Below, in pieces: positions 36,369-45,121 of a stretch of DNA of 64,000 nt (positions are counted from its first letter, which is position 1; each line of letters starts with the position of its first letter). The notes beneath the pieces are model-generated. The model made no database searches. It was given only the letters and a program-made list of their open reading frames with translations, and was not told the origin of the DNA. A program made the translations under genes and the position numbers. Source of the stretch: Bacteroidales bacterium. GTDB lineage: Bacteria; Bacteroidota; Bacteroidia; Bacteroidales; UBA932. The DNA lies in contig JAMPAT010000004.1 in NCBI GenBank assembly GCA_023667095.1, positions 106,013 to 170,012 of the forward strand, written 5' to 3'.

Positions 36369-37319
36369 TTATTCTGCATGGCTTTTTCTGTATAGCTGCC
36401 AGGAATTGTAGACATTGTGCCATATACTGTAGAAGCCTCCTGCTACAGATGTTACCGGAGTCATGAATGTGTAGCCCATCCAGATGGCAAAGACAGTATT
36501 CTTCTGTCCGAGTGACTGGCCTGCTGTTATGGTAGCACCATATCTGCTTCCTATCTTCTTGCCGGCCCAGAACTGCAGCACACAGCATATAAGTGACACG
36601 GCTGCTATCCCGAACTGGTAGACAGCGGGTATTGTGCTGTGCACGATCGAACGTGTTGTCATCATTATCGCCAGTGTAAGGCTGACCGCCCATATATAGA
36701 ATGCAAGGTTCCCATGTATGGTGATTTTACTGTGCAGCCGTGGCATTGCATACCTTATGATCCATGCAAGCAGGCAAGGGCATATAAGGAGAGGGAAGAC
36801 CTTGGCCATGATCATGCTGAATGCAGTGAAGAATGTTATTCCCTCCACAGGATGCACGATAGGCACAAACAGCGGAACCAGAATGGCTGTCACAAGGTTT
36901 ATCAGTATGGTATAGGTCGTAAGCCCGGACATGTCACCGCCGAGCTTTCCTGTGACAACTGCAGCGGCTGTCGCTGTCGGGCATATAAGGCATAGCATTG
37001 CACTTTCAATCAGTACGCCTCCATGGAATTTCGGCAATATGCAGAGAAGCACGGCAAGGGCTACGAACAGGCCTGCCTGGAAAAGCAGCAGCCATATATG
37101 CCATTTGCGTGGACGCATGTCCCTCGGGTCAATCCTGCAGAAAGTGAGGAAAAGCATGAAGAACAGCAGGAGTGGCTGCAGGATTGACACAATATGGTGC
37201 AGATATGGTCCTGCAGGGGCCAATGAAGGTATATTGTAATATATAATGTATGCTGCCGCACCGGTAACCATGGCAATGAGCAGCATCCAGTCCTTTACAA
37301 ATCTGATTACAGCTCCCAT
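36369..37319 (-). CDS. Bile acid:sodium symporter (BASS) family transporter
   Basis: A 316-residue membrane protein with about nine or ten helices. Motifs of the BASS superfamily include ICPTATAAAVVTGKLGGD and GATITAGQSLGQKNTVFAIW (crossover helices). Homologues take up organic anions or bile acids; the substrate cannot be inferred. It follows the YczE-like membrane gene by 6 bases, so both are likely cotranscribed. Confidence 0.85.
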   Translation of the reverse strand: MGAVIRFVKDWMLLIAMVTGAAAYIIYYNIPSLAPAGPYLHHIVSILQPLLLFFMLFLTFCRIDPRDMRPRKWHIWLLLFQAGLFVALAVLLCILPKFHGGVLIESAMLCLICPTATAAAVVTGKLGGDMSGLTTYTILINLVTAILVPLFVPIVHPVEGITFFTAFSMIMAKVFPLLICPCLLAWIIRYAMPRLHSKITIHGNLAFYIWAVSLTLAIMMTTRSIVHSTIPAVYQFGIAAVSLICCVLQFWAGKKIGSRYGATITAGQSLGQKNTVFAIWMGYTFMTPVTSVAGGFYSIWHNVYNSWQLYRKSHAE

Positions 37320-37325
37320 GATGAT

Positions 37326-38054
37326 TTACTCTTTATTGCCCTGCGCCTTGTCAAGAAGTTTCCCGAATATAGCCTCTGTCACAGGATCGATGACTTTCAT
37401 AAGAAGGCCGGTGATGATGGCTGATACTATGGTGCCGATTCCGATTATGACGCCTTCCTGCTGTGCAAGAAGGCTGTCCTTCAAGCTTGTAAATTCACCG
37501 GCTGCAAGAGGATTCCCGAATATTGCCCATGATATGAGTGCCGCGATGAGGACAAGGGATATGTCAAATGCAATCTTGACATTGCTGAATTTCTTGCCAG
37601 TGACTGTTGCAAATGCCGCTGTAGTCATCTCTCCTGCAAGCATCCATGCCTTTGCCCTTACCTCAATGCTGATTCCTGCTGCAGTAATGATGCATGAGAT
37701 GATCATCATGATGAATTTTCCTGAGAATGCTGATGCCTGGATACCATGGATAAGCCAGAGGGCACCATCTGTCAGGAATCCGAAAAGGAATGAAGCAACA
37801 AGCTGAAGCAGGCTCTCTGCCTTGAACTGTTTGCGCAAAAGCAGTATCTGCAGACAGACAAACAGCATATGCATGCAGATTGTGTACTGTCCTACAGTCA
37901 GCCCTCCCCATAGGCTCAGCACGTATGGAGGGCATGAGATCGGTGACGTCCCGAGGTCTGACTTGATTGAAAACGCTACGCCTATTGCAACAAGGACAAG
38001 TCCCAGTGTCGCAACGGCATATCTTGTTATGATTCCTGTAATTCTATTGTCCAT
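37326..38054 (-). CDS. YczE/YitT-like integral membrane protein (DUF6198 type)
   Basis: A 242-residue protein with about five or six membrane helices. The start at 38054 (MDNRITGIITRYAVATLGL) fits better than the longer frame to 38126, which runs into the promoter DNA of the divergent gene. The segments GVAFSIKSDLGTSPISCPPY and GGLTVGQYTICMHMLFVC are characteristic of YczE-family proteins. Function unknown. Cotranscribed with the BASS transporter (6 bases). Confidence 0.78.
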   Translation of the reverse strand: MDNRITGIITRYAVATLGLVLVAIGVAFSIKSDLGTSPISCPPYVLSLWGGLTVGQYTICMHMLFVCLQILLLRKQFKAESLLQLVASFLFGFLTDGALWLIHGIQASAFSGKFIMMIISCIITAAGISIEVRAKAWMLAGEMTTAAFATVTGKKFSNVKIAFDISLVLIAALISWAIFGNPLAAGEFTSLKDSLLAQQEGVIIGIGTIVSAIITGLLMKVIDPVTEAIFGKLLDKAQGNKE

Positions 38055-38154
38055 TGCTCCTGTTTTTTGAAAAATGCCGACAAAGATGCGGATTTTTTTT
38101 GAATATTCTCCACAAACAGCTGCCAATTATTGCCGATAAGTCAAAGCAGTTTAC

Positions 38155-38162
38155 TATTTTTG
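38155..38162 (+). promoter_or_regulatory. Promoter -7 element of the FtsX/LolC-like gene
   Basis: TATTTTTG (TAnnTTTG) 24 bases before the ATG at 38186. A TTG lies 22 bases upstream. Confidence 0.5.
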
Positions 38163-38185
38163 CACTCCACAGAAACAATGTGAAA

Positions 38186-39358
38186 ATGGATGTCTCGTTT
38201 TTCATAGCATCCCGTCTGAAGTTCAAGGGGAAAATGGCGGCTGTCTGCATCGCAGTCAGTTATCTTGTCATTATTATCGCTGTGGCTGTCTCTTCCGGAT
38301 TCAGGACTGAGATACGCAATGGACTCTCTGCCATATCAGGTGATGTGCAGATTACTCCTGTAGACATGAATTTCATAGGTGAGGAGTCACCTATAGAGCG
38401 TTATCCGGCATATATGGAGCATTTGCTGGACCTTGACGGAGTGGATGCAGTTGTACCTGCCGTCTACCGTGCAGGAATCGTCAAGAGCGGAGACAATATA
38501 CATGGAATAATGCTCAAGGGAATCCCGGAAATGGATGGAGGAGATGGTTCTGCCCCCGTCGTTTCAATCCCTGCAAGGCTTGCGTCCCTGCTTTCCCTGG
38601 AGGAAGGTGATGAAATGCTTACATATTTTGTAGGCGGGAGGGTAAAGGTCAGGAAATTCCATGTCGGGTCGATATATCATGGCATAATAGATTCAGAGGA
38701 CAAGCTGATAGTCTATACCGGACTGTCGGATATGCAGAGGCTTAACGGCTGGAATGATGACCAGGTATCCGCATTTGAGGTCAGGCTGGACGACAGGATG
38801 CGTACAGTGTCCGGAATGGAAGATATGGCAGGGGAGATAGGTTTCATAGCATACAGCTATGGCTCAGCAGATGAGGAGACTGTCGTGGCCTCGTCTGCCG
38901 TGCAGAGCTACCCGCAGCTGTTTGACTGGCTTAACCTGATTGATTTCAACGTCCTTTTCATCCTGGTCCTCATGACCATAGTCGCCGGATTCAATATGGT
39001 TTCAGGGCTTCTTATAATGCTGTTTGAGAACATTTCAACAATCGGCCTTCTTAAGGCTCTCGGGATGACGGACAGGGCCATAGCAAAGGTCTTTCTTGCG
39101 AGTGCGTCATCCATAGTCCTCAAGGGCATGGCTGCCGGAAACCTGCTGGCTTTTGCCATCTGTGCACTTCAAGGCTCACTGCATGTGATAACCCTTGATC
39201 CTGCCAACTATTTTGTGGATTTTGTTCCGGTCCATATCGATGTCATGAAGATATTGCTGGCGGACATTGTCTCCTTTATTGTAATAATGCTTCTGATGAC
39301 TATACCGTCATTGTTTATTTCCCGTATAGACCCGGCAAAGACAGTTGCAGTAAGATAG
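38186..39358 (+). CDS. LolC/LolE-like ABC permease (FtsX family)
   Basis: Inner-membrane permease related to lipoprotein-releasing LolC/E. Start at 38186 (MDVSFFIASRLKFKGKMAAV) is canonical and directly follows the promoter. The 390 residues have one N-terminal helix at about 19-37, a periplasmic domain of about 210 residues, and three C-terminal helices with FTsX motifs (LLIMLFENISTIGLLKALGM, LFISRIDPAKTVAVR). Its ATPase partner is not adjacent; a LolD-like protein elsewhere would be needed. The gene is 2 bases from the convergent lytic transglycosylase stop. Confidence 0.9.
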   Translation: MDVSFFIASRLKFKGKMAAVCIAVSYLVIIIAVAVSSGFRTEIRNGLSAISGDVQITPVDMNFIGEESPIERYPAYMEHLLDLDGVDAVVPAVYRAGIVKSGDNIHGIMLKGIPEMDGGDGSAPVVSIPARLASLLSLEEGDEMLTYFVGGRVKVRKFHVGSIYHGIIDSEDKLIVYTGLSDMQRLNGWNDDQVSAFEVRLDDRMRTVSGMEDMAGEIGFIAYSYGSADEETVVASSAVQSYPQLFDWLNLIDFNVLFILVLMTIVAGFNMVSGLLIMLFENISTIGLLKALGMTDRAIAKVFLASASSIVLKGMAAGNLLAFAICALQGSLHVITLDPANYFVDFVPVHIDVMKILLADIVSFIVIMLLMTIPSLFISRIDPAKTVAVR

Positions 39359-39360
39359 GG

Positions 39361-40422
39361 CTATTCAGGGCATATTTCGCAGAACGCCCCGTAGATATCC
39401 ATGATTTTCCTGACATAGCTGATTGTCTCTGTCCCGCGGAAACGCCCTTCCCTGATTGTGTCATTGTCCTGGATGCGGTAGCTTCTCATATCCGGAATTA
39501 TCTGTACAATATTGTCCCATTTGGTGCTGTCAAGTTCCTGCAGGTGTGCAACATGCCTGCAGTCTGCAATCCTGCCTTCACCGGCATTGTATGCAGCCAA
39601 TGTGAATTTAATCATTTCCTCCATGCTGAATCCTTCTTCCTGGAATGCCTTCTGGAGACGTGCAAGGTGCATTGTCCCGGCGATTATATTCTGCTCCGGG
39701 TCAAATGTGTCTTCAATCCCATAGTACATTGCTGTACTCGGCAATATCTGCATAAGTCCGCTTGCCCCCCTATGTGAATGTGCCATTATCGAGAACCTGG
39801 ATTCCTGGTAGACTATTGCAGCGAGCATTCTCCAGTCCCAGCCTATTGTTCCTGCATGTTTCCTGAACAGTGCATCGTATGGGCTCAGCCTTCTGGAAAA
39901 GTTACCCCTTTCTATCCTCTTGAAAGGATCATATATGCCGTAGAAACGGCTTCTCAGAGTGTTGTATTCCTTGCTTCCTATGATTGAACTTGCCCAGATA
40001 TTTATATTTTTGAATTCTTCTGTCCGCTCATGGCTGATATACCATGCGCAGTCATTCCCAGGCTCGCAGGCTTTCCAGATACCTGCATTTCTTATGGTGT
40101 CAGCAGATTGTCTTACAAGGATGTCAATGGCTCCTATGGCCAGTGAATCCTCATAAGATGCATCTTCCATGGCTCTCATTATTACTGCCGGAAGCTTTGC
40201 AGTGCCTGCAAATTTCCTCAGCATTTCATAGTTGAATCCGGCGCAGAGACCATTGGAACTGTACATTTCCTCTCCGGTGTCTATGACGCAGCGGATTACA
40301 CCGTCACCAAAGGCAATGTCCGGTTTTTCAGTAAAGGGGGACCTGCTGCCATGATATGCAATTGGCAGCAGAAGCAGAGTCAAGGCGCCTCTCCGTATCC
40401 GGGATTTCGTCTTTTCTGTCAT
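39361..40422 (-). CDS. MltF-like lytic transglycosylase
   Basis: Peptidoglycan-cleaving enzyme. The ATG at 40422 was selected over the TTG at 40437; it has a ribosome site AGGAGA. The 353 residues have an N-terminal membrane/signal segment, a reduced solute-binding-like domain (about 45-170), and an SLT domain with catalytic Glu in AAIVYQESRF, plus HRGASGLMQILPSTAMYYG and FTLAAYNAGEGRI. Its start lies 11 bases after the stop of the porin gene, so the two form an operon. Confidence 0.92.
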   Translation of the reverse strand: MTEKTKSRIRRGALTLLLLPIAYHGSRSPFTEKPDIAFGDGVIRCVIDTGEEMYSSNGLCAGFNYEMLRKFAGTAKLPAVIMRAMEDASYEDSLAIGAIDILVRQSADTIRNAGIWKACEPGNDCAWYISHERTEEFKNINIWASSIIGSKEYNTLRSRFYGIYDPFKRIERGNFSRRLSPYDALFRKHAGTIGWDWRMLAAIVYQESRFSIMAHSHRGASGLMQILPSTAMYYGIEDTFDPEQNIIAGTMHLARLQKAFQEEGFSMEEMIKFTLAAYNAGEGRIADCRHVAHLQELDSTKWDNIVQIIPDMRSYRIQDNDTIREGRFRGTETISYVRKIMDIYGAFCEICPE

Positions 40423-40433
40423 TGGCTCTCCTG

Positions 40434-43136
40434 TCAATTGCCTATAGCATTGCTTCTTCCGGTCCCGGCTCCGGAACCGCCTCCTCCACCTACACGTGCA
40501 TTCTTGCCTGCCTGTACATAGAATGGCCAGAAAATACCTATCTTGAATGCTGTCTGTGAATGTATATAATGGTGTGCACTGAAATAGTCGGCCTTGTCGT
40601 TAGGCCATCCCATTCCTATATTTATTACCTTTATGAATATGCATGCCCGTTTCCACTGTACATTTACGAATACATCGATGTCCGGGCAGTTGCCGTATTT
40701 GAAGTCTTTCTGGTTGTGGAATACTCCGAGTACAGGGTTGTAGGTAGGTGCGTACCATTTTGTGGTGAACCTTGCATCTGCACCGAGCTGCATCTGCATT
40801 ACATTCCTCACTACATTGAACTGGAAATAGTACCTGAAATTCATCGCAAGCATCGGAAGGGGCATGACCTCGTCATTTGATGAAAGCTGGAACAGCAGCC
40901 TGTGGTCAAAATGGAATTTCCAAAGCTTGAAATTCTTCATGAGCGAAGCTGTCATGACGCTCATAGGAGTGCTGTTCTGGCGTGCAATCCCTTCTGTGTC
41001 AAAGTATATGTTGTTGCTGAGAAGAGCATAGCCGAATGAGGCTTCCAACTTCCACCTCGGTATGGCAAGTGTAGCCTGCACCTTTGTCGAGGAAATCTTG
41101 CCGAACGAGTTGTCCCAGCGGTAGTGGTTCGAATAGAAATGCTGCTGGTAGTAGTCCGGCTCTTTCAGGGTTGTCTCGAAATGGGCACTCAGGGCAAGCG
41201 GACTGTTTCTTTCCTTGCGGAAAGGATAGGCCTTGAATGTCAGGTTTGCCTCTATTCCGAAGTCATTTATCTCGTGACCGAGGAATGTGTAGCGTCCTTT
41301 TGCGTCCCAGTCCAGATATTTCCTGTACTGTCCCTGCGCTCCTGCATACAGGAACAGGGAATTCTCTATGGCGTTCCTGTTCTTGACAAGGTAGCTTGAC
41401 GGGGTGAAACGGTAATAGTTCAGGAGCTTGTCACCGATTCCGACATCAAGCTTTGAGACAATCCCGTCTGCCTTCCATGGCTGCAGCCTGATGTACACCT
41501 TGTTTTCAAGCCTCATGACCCTCATTGAGTCTGCACTTGATGTAGGGTTCAGATAGAACCTGTTGTTGTAGAAGTTCCTTCCGTTCTCGTCTGTGATATT
41601 ATCTTCATACCGCTTTGTGAATACAGAATATTCTGAACTATGCCCGATGAATGCGGATGTGACATTCCTGTCGACGCTGTCTTTCCTTGATTGCCTCCTG
41701 AGTCCTTCCTTTTCAAGCAGTTCGGCAATTGCAAGGCTGTCTCCTGATGCAAGGATGCTGTCCTTGACCTTCTTGGCTTCACGGCGTTCCTGGCGTGTGC
41801 CTTCCTGCTTCAGGAAATTCAGCTGTACCCTGTATGACTGGTCGAGGAATACTGTGTTGCGCTTGATCTTGTTGCTTGCGCTGGTGAGGTTGACTGCAAT
41901 CTCCCTGGCGTCTACTGTAGTATCCCTTATCCAGAAATTGTCCACGACTCCACCGTTCTCGTTCCTCTGTACCTTATTATATATATAAGCGGCGTGCATG
42001 AGGTATTTCTTGCCCATATAGTTTGTGGATGCGATAAAGGTCCTGTTGTCTGTCTTCTCGTTGTTCAGCATTCCGTTTGAGCCGAACCTGTGGTATTCGA
42101 GTGTGACATTCAGCTCCGGAAGGATGTTCTGTGTCGTGAGAATCTTGATGTTGGACTCTTCCTTTTCCTTGTTGGAGAAAAGAGTTCCCCAGTATGCAAG
42201 CTCTGTATATGGAGTCTTTGTGTTGTAGAACGGAAGATTCTCCGGAGTGTAGGAGTAATGCTGGTAAGGCGTGTAGAAGACAACATTCTCCTCATTGTCC
42301 CGTTTGAAATAGTTATAGAGCTGTGCAGCGGAGCCGGTCGTACCGAGATAGCTGGCATTTACGTCTTTCTTGAATATCGGGTTGTCGTTGAAATGGTAGT
42401 TGTAGCTGGTGTCCAAGGTCTGCAGCCTTATGTTGTTGAAGTCCCTGTCATGGTCCCACATCAATATGCGCTTATATTGCAAAGAATCCGGGATAGCGTA
42501 TGTCTCGAGTATCCTCGGAGTCGCTTCCGTGATGCTGTCCCTCCGGGCCTTCAGGCTGTCCTTGCGGTTGAGTATGCTGTCCATCCTGGCCATTTTCAAT
42601 GGCAGTTCCTTCTCGTACCTGTATTTCTTCTTTTCCCTTCTTGACATGGCGTTGTACCTTGCCAGTTCAGCTGCATCAGCAATGTCTGTGGAATCCTTGA
42701 TGTACAGTGAGTCAAGCCTTGTGACCTCGAGTGTGTCACCTGCAGCGAGGAGTGAGTCCCTCGTAATGGCCCTTGTGAGCGAGTCCTTAAGCTCCACAAA
42801 ATATCTGTATCGGACAGGGTCTGCCTCACGGAGGGAGTCCGGTGCAATGATTGTGTCGCGTGCTGTGAGGATGATGGAGTCTGCATTGAGGCTGTCGGCG
42901 CTTGCCATTGTACTGTCAATGCTGATGGAAAAGCTGTCTGTCAACGTTACAGCTGTATTCGCTGCCCCCTGTTTATTGCTTTGCCTGGCCGATGTGTCAG
43001 CCTGAAGGAGGAACTCGGTAGTGTCCCTTGAAGGCAGGATACGCAAAGCCCTGCCGGCATCAATCCCGAAGGACTGGACAGCGGCAATGCCTACAAGAGT
43101 GGCAGGAATCAATATTTTACCGTACCATTTACCCAT
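40434..43136 (-). CDS. Putative outer-membrane porin (Porin_10 type)
   Basis: A 900-residue outer-membrane protein of a family conserved in Bacteroidota. ATG at 43136 was chosen over a TTG at 43148. Signal peptide at about 1-26, then a low-complexity segment rich in DSL/DS repeats (about residues 40-220: for example MDSILNRKDSLKARRDSI). The beta-barrel portion begins near RILMWDHDRDFNNIRLQTLD and contains YTPYQHYSYTPENLPFYNTK, a strong family hallmark. A TAAATTTG promoter element at 43146-43153 would give a leader of only a few bases. Followed by the lytic transglycosylase. Transported substrate unknown. Confidence 0.88.
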   Translation of the reverse strand: MGKWYGKILIPATLVGIAAVQSFGIDAGRALRILPSRDTTEFLLQADTSARQSNKQGAANTAVTLTDSFSISIDSTMASADSLNADSIILTARDTIIAPDSLREADPVRYRYFVELKDSLTRAITRDSLLAAGDTLEVTRLDSLYIKDSTDIADAAELARYNAMSRREKKKYRYEKELPLKMARMDSILNRKDSLKARRDSITEATPRILETYAIPDSLQYKRILMWDHDRDFNNIRLQTLDTSYNYHFNDNPIFKKDVNASYLGTTGSAAQLYNYFKRDNEENVVFYTPYQHYSYTPENLPFYNTKTPYTELAYWGTLFSNKEKEESNIKILTTQNILPELNVTLEYHRFGSNGMLNNEKTDNRTFIASTNYMGKKYLMHAAYIYNKVQRNENGGVVDNFWIRDTTVDAREIAVNLTSASNKIKRNTVFLDQSYRVQLNFLKQEGTRQERREAKKVKDSILASGDSLAIAELLEKEGLRRQSRKDSVDRNVTSAFIGHSSEYSVFTKRYEDNITDENGRNFYNNRFYLNPTSSADSMRVMRLENKVYIRLQPWKADGIVSKLDVGIGDKLLNYYRFTPSSYLVKNRNAIENSLFLYAGAQGQYRKYLDWDAKGRYTFLGHEINDFGIEANLTFKAYPFRKERNSPLALSAHFETTLKEPDYYQQHFYSNHYRWDNSFGKISSTKVQATLAIPRWKLEASFGYALLSNNIYFDTEGIARQNSTPMSVMTASLMKNFKLWKFHFDHRLLFQLSSNDEVMPLPMLAMNFRYYFQFNVVRNVMQMQLGADARFTTKWYAPTYNPVLGVFHNQKDFKYGNCPDIDVFVNVQWKRACIFIKVINIGMGWPNDKADYFSAHHYIHSQTAFKIGIFWPFYVQAGKNARVGGGGGSGAGTGRSNAIGN

Positions 43137-43145
43137 ACAAATCTG

Positions 43146-43153
43146 CAAATTTA
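43146..43153 (-). promoter_or_regulatory. Promoter -7 element of the porin gene
   Basis: The minus strand reads TAAATTTG. Its predicted start lies only about 2-5 bases before the ATG at 43136, so either the mRNA is nearly leaderless or another promoter is used. Confidence 0.4.
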
Positions 43154-43413
43154 ATCAAAATAGCCGAATTGGCAACAGGGGACGGGCGTTTGTATGTCTA
43201 TAATAGTTACATAGTCAGACAAGAAATTCCTTATCAACTCCGGAGGTGATTACGAGCATGGTTTTGTGCCATTTCAGTGGCTACAAATGCCTGAAGCATT
43301 TCTGCACATGGGAAGAGTGTAGAAATTTTGCCATTCAGCGAGCACGTGCTGAAATCATAATCAGCTGTATAATAATCATTTGGTTTTTGGAAGCGTGCTT
43401 CATGCACCCTTTT

Positions 43414-43471
43414 AAAGTGCCACCGGGCACGCAAATCCCCATTCTACGCTCTCCATGGCACTTTTGCGTGC
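43414..43471. repeat. Interlocking inverted repeats
   Basis: AAAGTGCCA (43414-43422) pairs with TGGCACTTT (43456-43464), and GCACGCAAA (43427-43435) pairs with TTTGCGTGC (43463-43471). The pairs cross, so they are mutually exclusive hairpins. They lie upstream of the transposase remnant in the 620-base gap 43137-43757, where I otherwise see no gene. Confidence 0.5.
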
Positions 43472-43477
43472 TCGCCC

Positions 43478-43711
43478 GTTGGCAAACTGCAGCTGCATCG
43501 ACGCATCATAGGCATATATCTCAAAGCCACAGTCAGGCTGCCAAATCTCAATGACGAACTCAAGGACATGGCTAAGATTGAACATTCCAGACACCGTTCT
43601 GTCGTGAACTTCACGGCTAATCTAACCGTGGCTCTGTCATCATACTGTTTCTTCCCGGAGAAACCTGTGATTGCATTGGACAGGGCATGCACCGTAGCAG
43701 AGGTTAAGTAA
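43478..43711 (+). pseudogene. C-terminal remnant of an IS982-family transposase
   Basis: The plus strand, in the frame ending at the TAA at 43709-43711, encodes LNDELKDMAKIEHSRHRS (from about 43547), continuing VVNFTANL...SSYCFFPEKPVI. This matches the conserved C-terminus of IS982-type transposases (NDELKn...IEHsRHRS..NF..NL...aYsFfPkKP). The catalytic N-terminal two thirds is absent and no intact terminal repeats were found. It directly precedes the truncated AlbA/GHKL gene. Confidence 0.72.
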
Positions 43712-43757
43712 TTGACTCTATTCTTAGTTACTTTTCATCTAATCTACGTTAAATAAC

Positions 43758-44462
43758 ATTTGCATTGCATTTGAGAATGCAGGTGGATTTTTTGATGGTG
43801 ATTATGAACAATATGTGCCTGGATTGAAGACTCCAGGGAGATATAGGAATCCATTTTTGATGAAAGCTATGGTGAATATTAAAATGATTGATTCGCAAGG
43901 GTATGGAATACATAATATGTTTATCCGGCAGAAAGAGCGTTTTCTGCCTATGCCTGATTATGATGGAACTTCAGATGAGCGTGTTGTGATGCATATGCCG
44001 GGAACTGTAATTGATGAAAACTACAGTCTTTTGCTGATGGAACATACGGAGCTTGACTTGATGGATGCGATATTGCTTGATTGCCTGCAAAAAGGCAAAA
44101 GAATCAATGACAATGCGATAGACATGCTCCGAAAGAAACATTTGATAGAGGGGCGTCGTCCTGATGTGTACATAGCGAAATCTGTAGCCCAGTCAGTAGA
44201 TCAGAAGATTGAGTATTCAAGACATAAGGGCCTTGATGCAAAATCGTGCGAGGCAATGCTGCTGGATGCCTTACGTGACCATGGTAAATTGACAAGGCAG
44301 GAAATTGACCAGTTGCTTTGGGATGTGTTGTCAGATAAACTGGATGATAAGCAGAGAAAATCAAAAATCGGTAATCTCCTTTCTAAATTAAAGGCAAAAG
44401 GATTGGTCTCCAACAGTACTAGAGGAAATATTTCGGAATGGTGGTTAAACTTTAAAATTTAA
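43758..44462 (+). pseudogene. Truncated AlbA_2/GHKL-type ATP-binding protein (3' part)
   Basis: C-terminal part of a protein of the RecG-like/AlbA_2-HATPase_c_4 group (putative transcriptional regulators with an N-terminal DNA-binding domain). The open frame begins without a start codon, reading ICIAFENAGGFFDGDYEQYV, which is the ENPGG ATP-binding motif of the family; the N-terminal half is missing. An ATG at 43815 would give 215 residues. Residues downstream show RNPFLMKAMVNIKMIDSQGYGIH and a C-terminal winged-helix-like region (GKLTRQEIDQLL). The break lies 46 bases after the transposase remnant, so IS insertion and deletion probably removed the 5' end. Confidence 0.7.
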
Positions 44463-44620
44463 GAGCGATTTGAATGCTATGCTTTGAATACCAGCTGATT
44501 CTGTGCGCTCTTATTTGAATAGAGGGAATCATGTTACACTGTCTTCGCTTCGGAAATTTCAGAAATTGACTGACAGGTTCTGAGGTCTTGATATCTCTTT
44601 AATGTAAAAAATCTGTAGTT

Positions 44621-45121
44621 ATGAAGATAAATAGACTGTATGCCATGGCTGGAATCGTGTTATGCCTCATATTTGCCGTGGTAGCTGTCCTGATTGTAGA
44701 GAATGTTATTTGGCTTGGCAATTCAGTCACTAAGCATGCGCCTGTCGATTGGCCTTTTGCTATTCTTTGCCTTGCAATATCATTGTCATTGTTGTTGCCA
44801 TGGATTATGATATTTTGTCGCATGCTGAGATGTCCGGAGGGAGGATTCCGGGCAGCATTAGGTGAGAACAGGGCGTTGAAATGCATTTATTTGTCATTGG
44901 GACTGATGCTGATGGCTGCTCTTACCGTATCATGGATATTAATGTTCCAATGCAGTTTCTATCATGAGGTTCTGGTTAGTGATACTTGCTATGACCTTGT
45001 TCGTGATAAGACAGGTGAGACTATAGGGGGAATCAGCCTCTTCTATCTATATCCTATATATATCATGATGACATTGGTCTGGTTGACGGATTTCTTTAGT
45101 GACGGACCGCGCTCAGTATAG
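44621..45121 (+). CDS. Hypothetical membrane protein (four helices)
   Basis: A 166-residue protein with four likely membrane helices (about 8-30, 45-65, 88-110, 138-157). No family recognised. The start ATG follows a reasonable A-rich leader. Its end overlaps the convergent pseudo-PBP gene by 9 bases. It lies between the truncated gene and a degenerate PBP and may belong to the same accessory segment. Confidence 0.55.
   Translation: MKINRLYAMAGIVLCLIFAVVAVLIVENVIWLGNSVTKHAPVDWPFAILCLAISLSLLLPWIMIFCRMLRCPEGGFRAALGENRALKCIYLSLGLMLMAALTVSWILMFQCSFYHEVLVSDTCYDLVRDKTGETIGGISLFYLYPIYIMMTLVWLTDFFSDGPRSV

Noticed and set aside
43234..43692. Minus-strand frames of 66 and 82 codons upstream of the porin
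   Set aside because: No recognisable family; the second is antisense to the IS982 transposase remnant.
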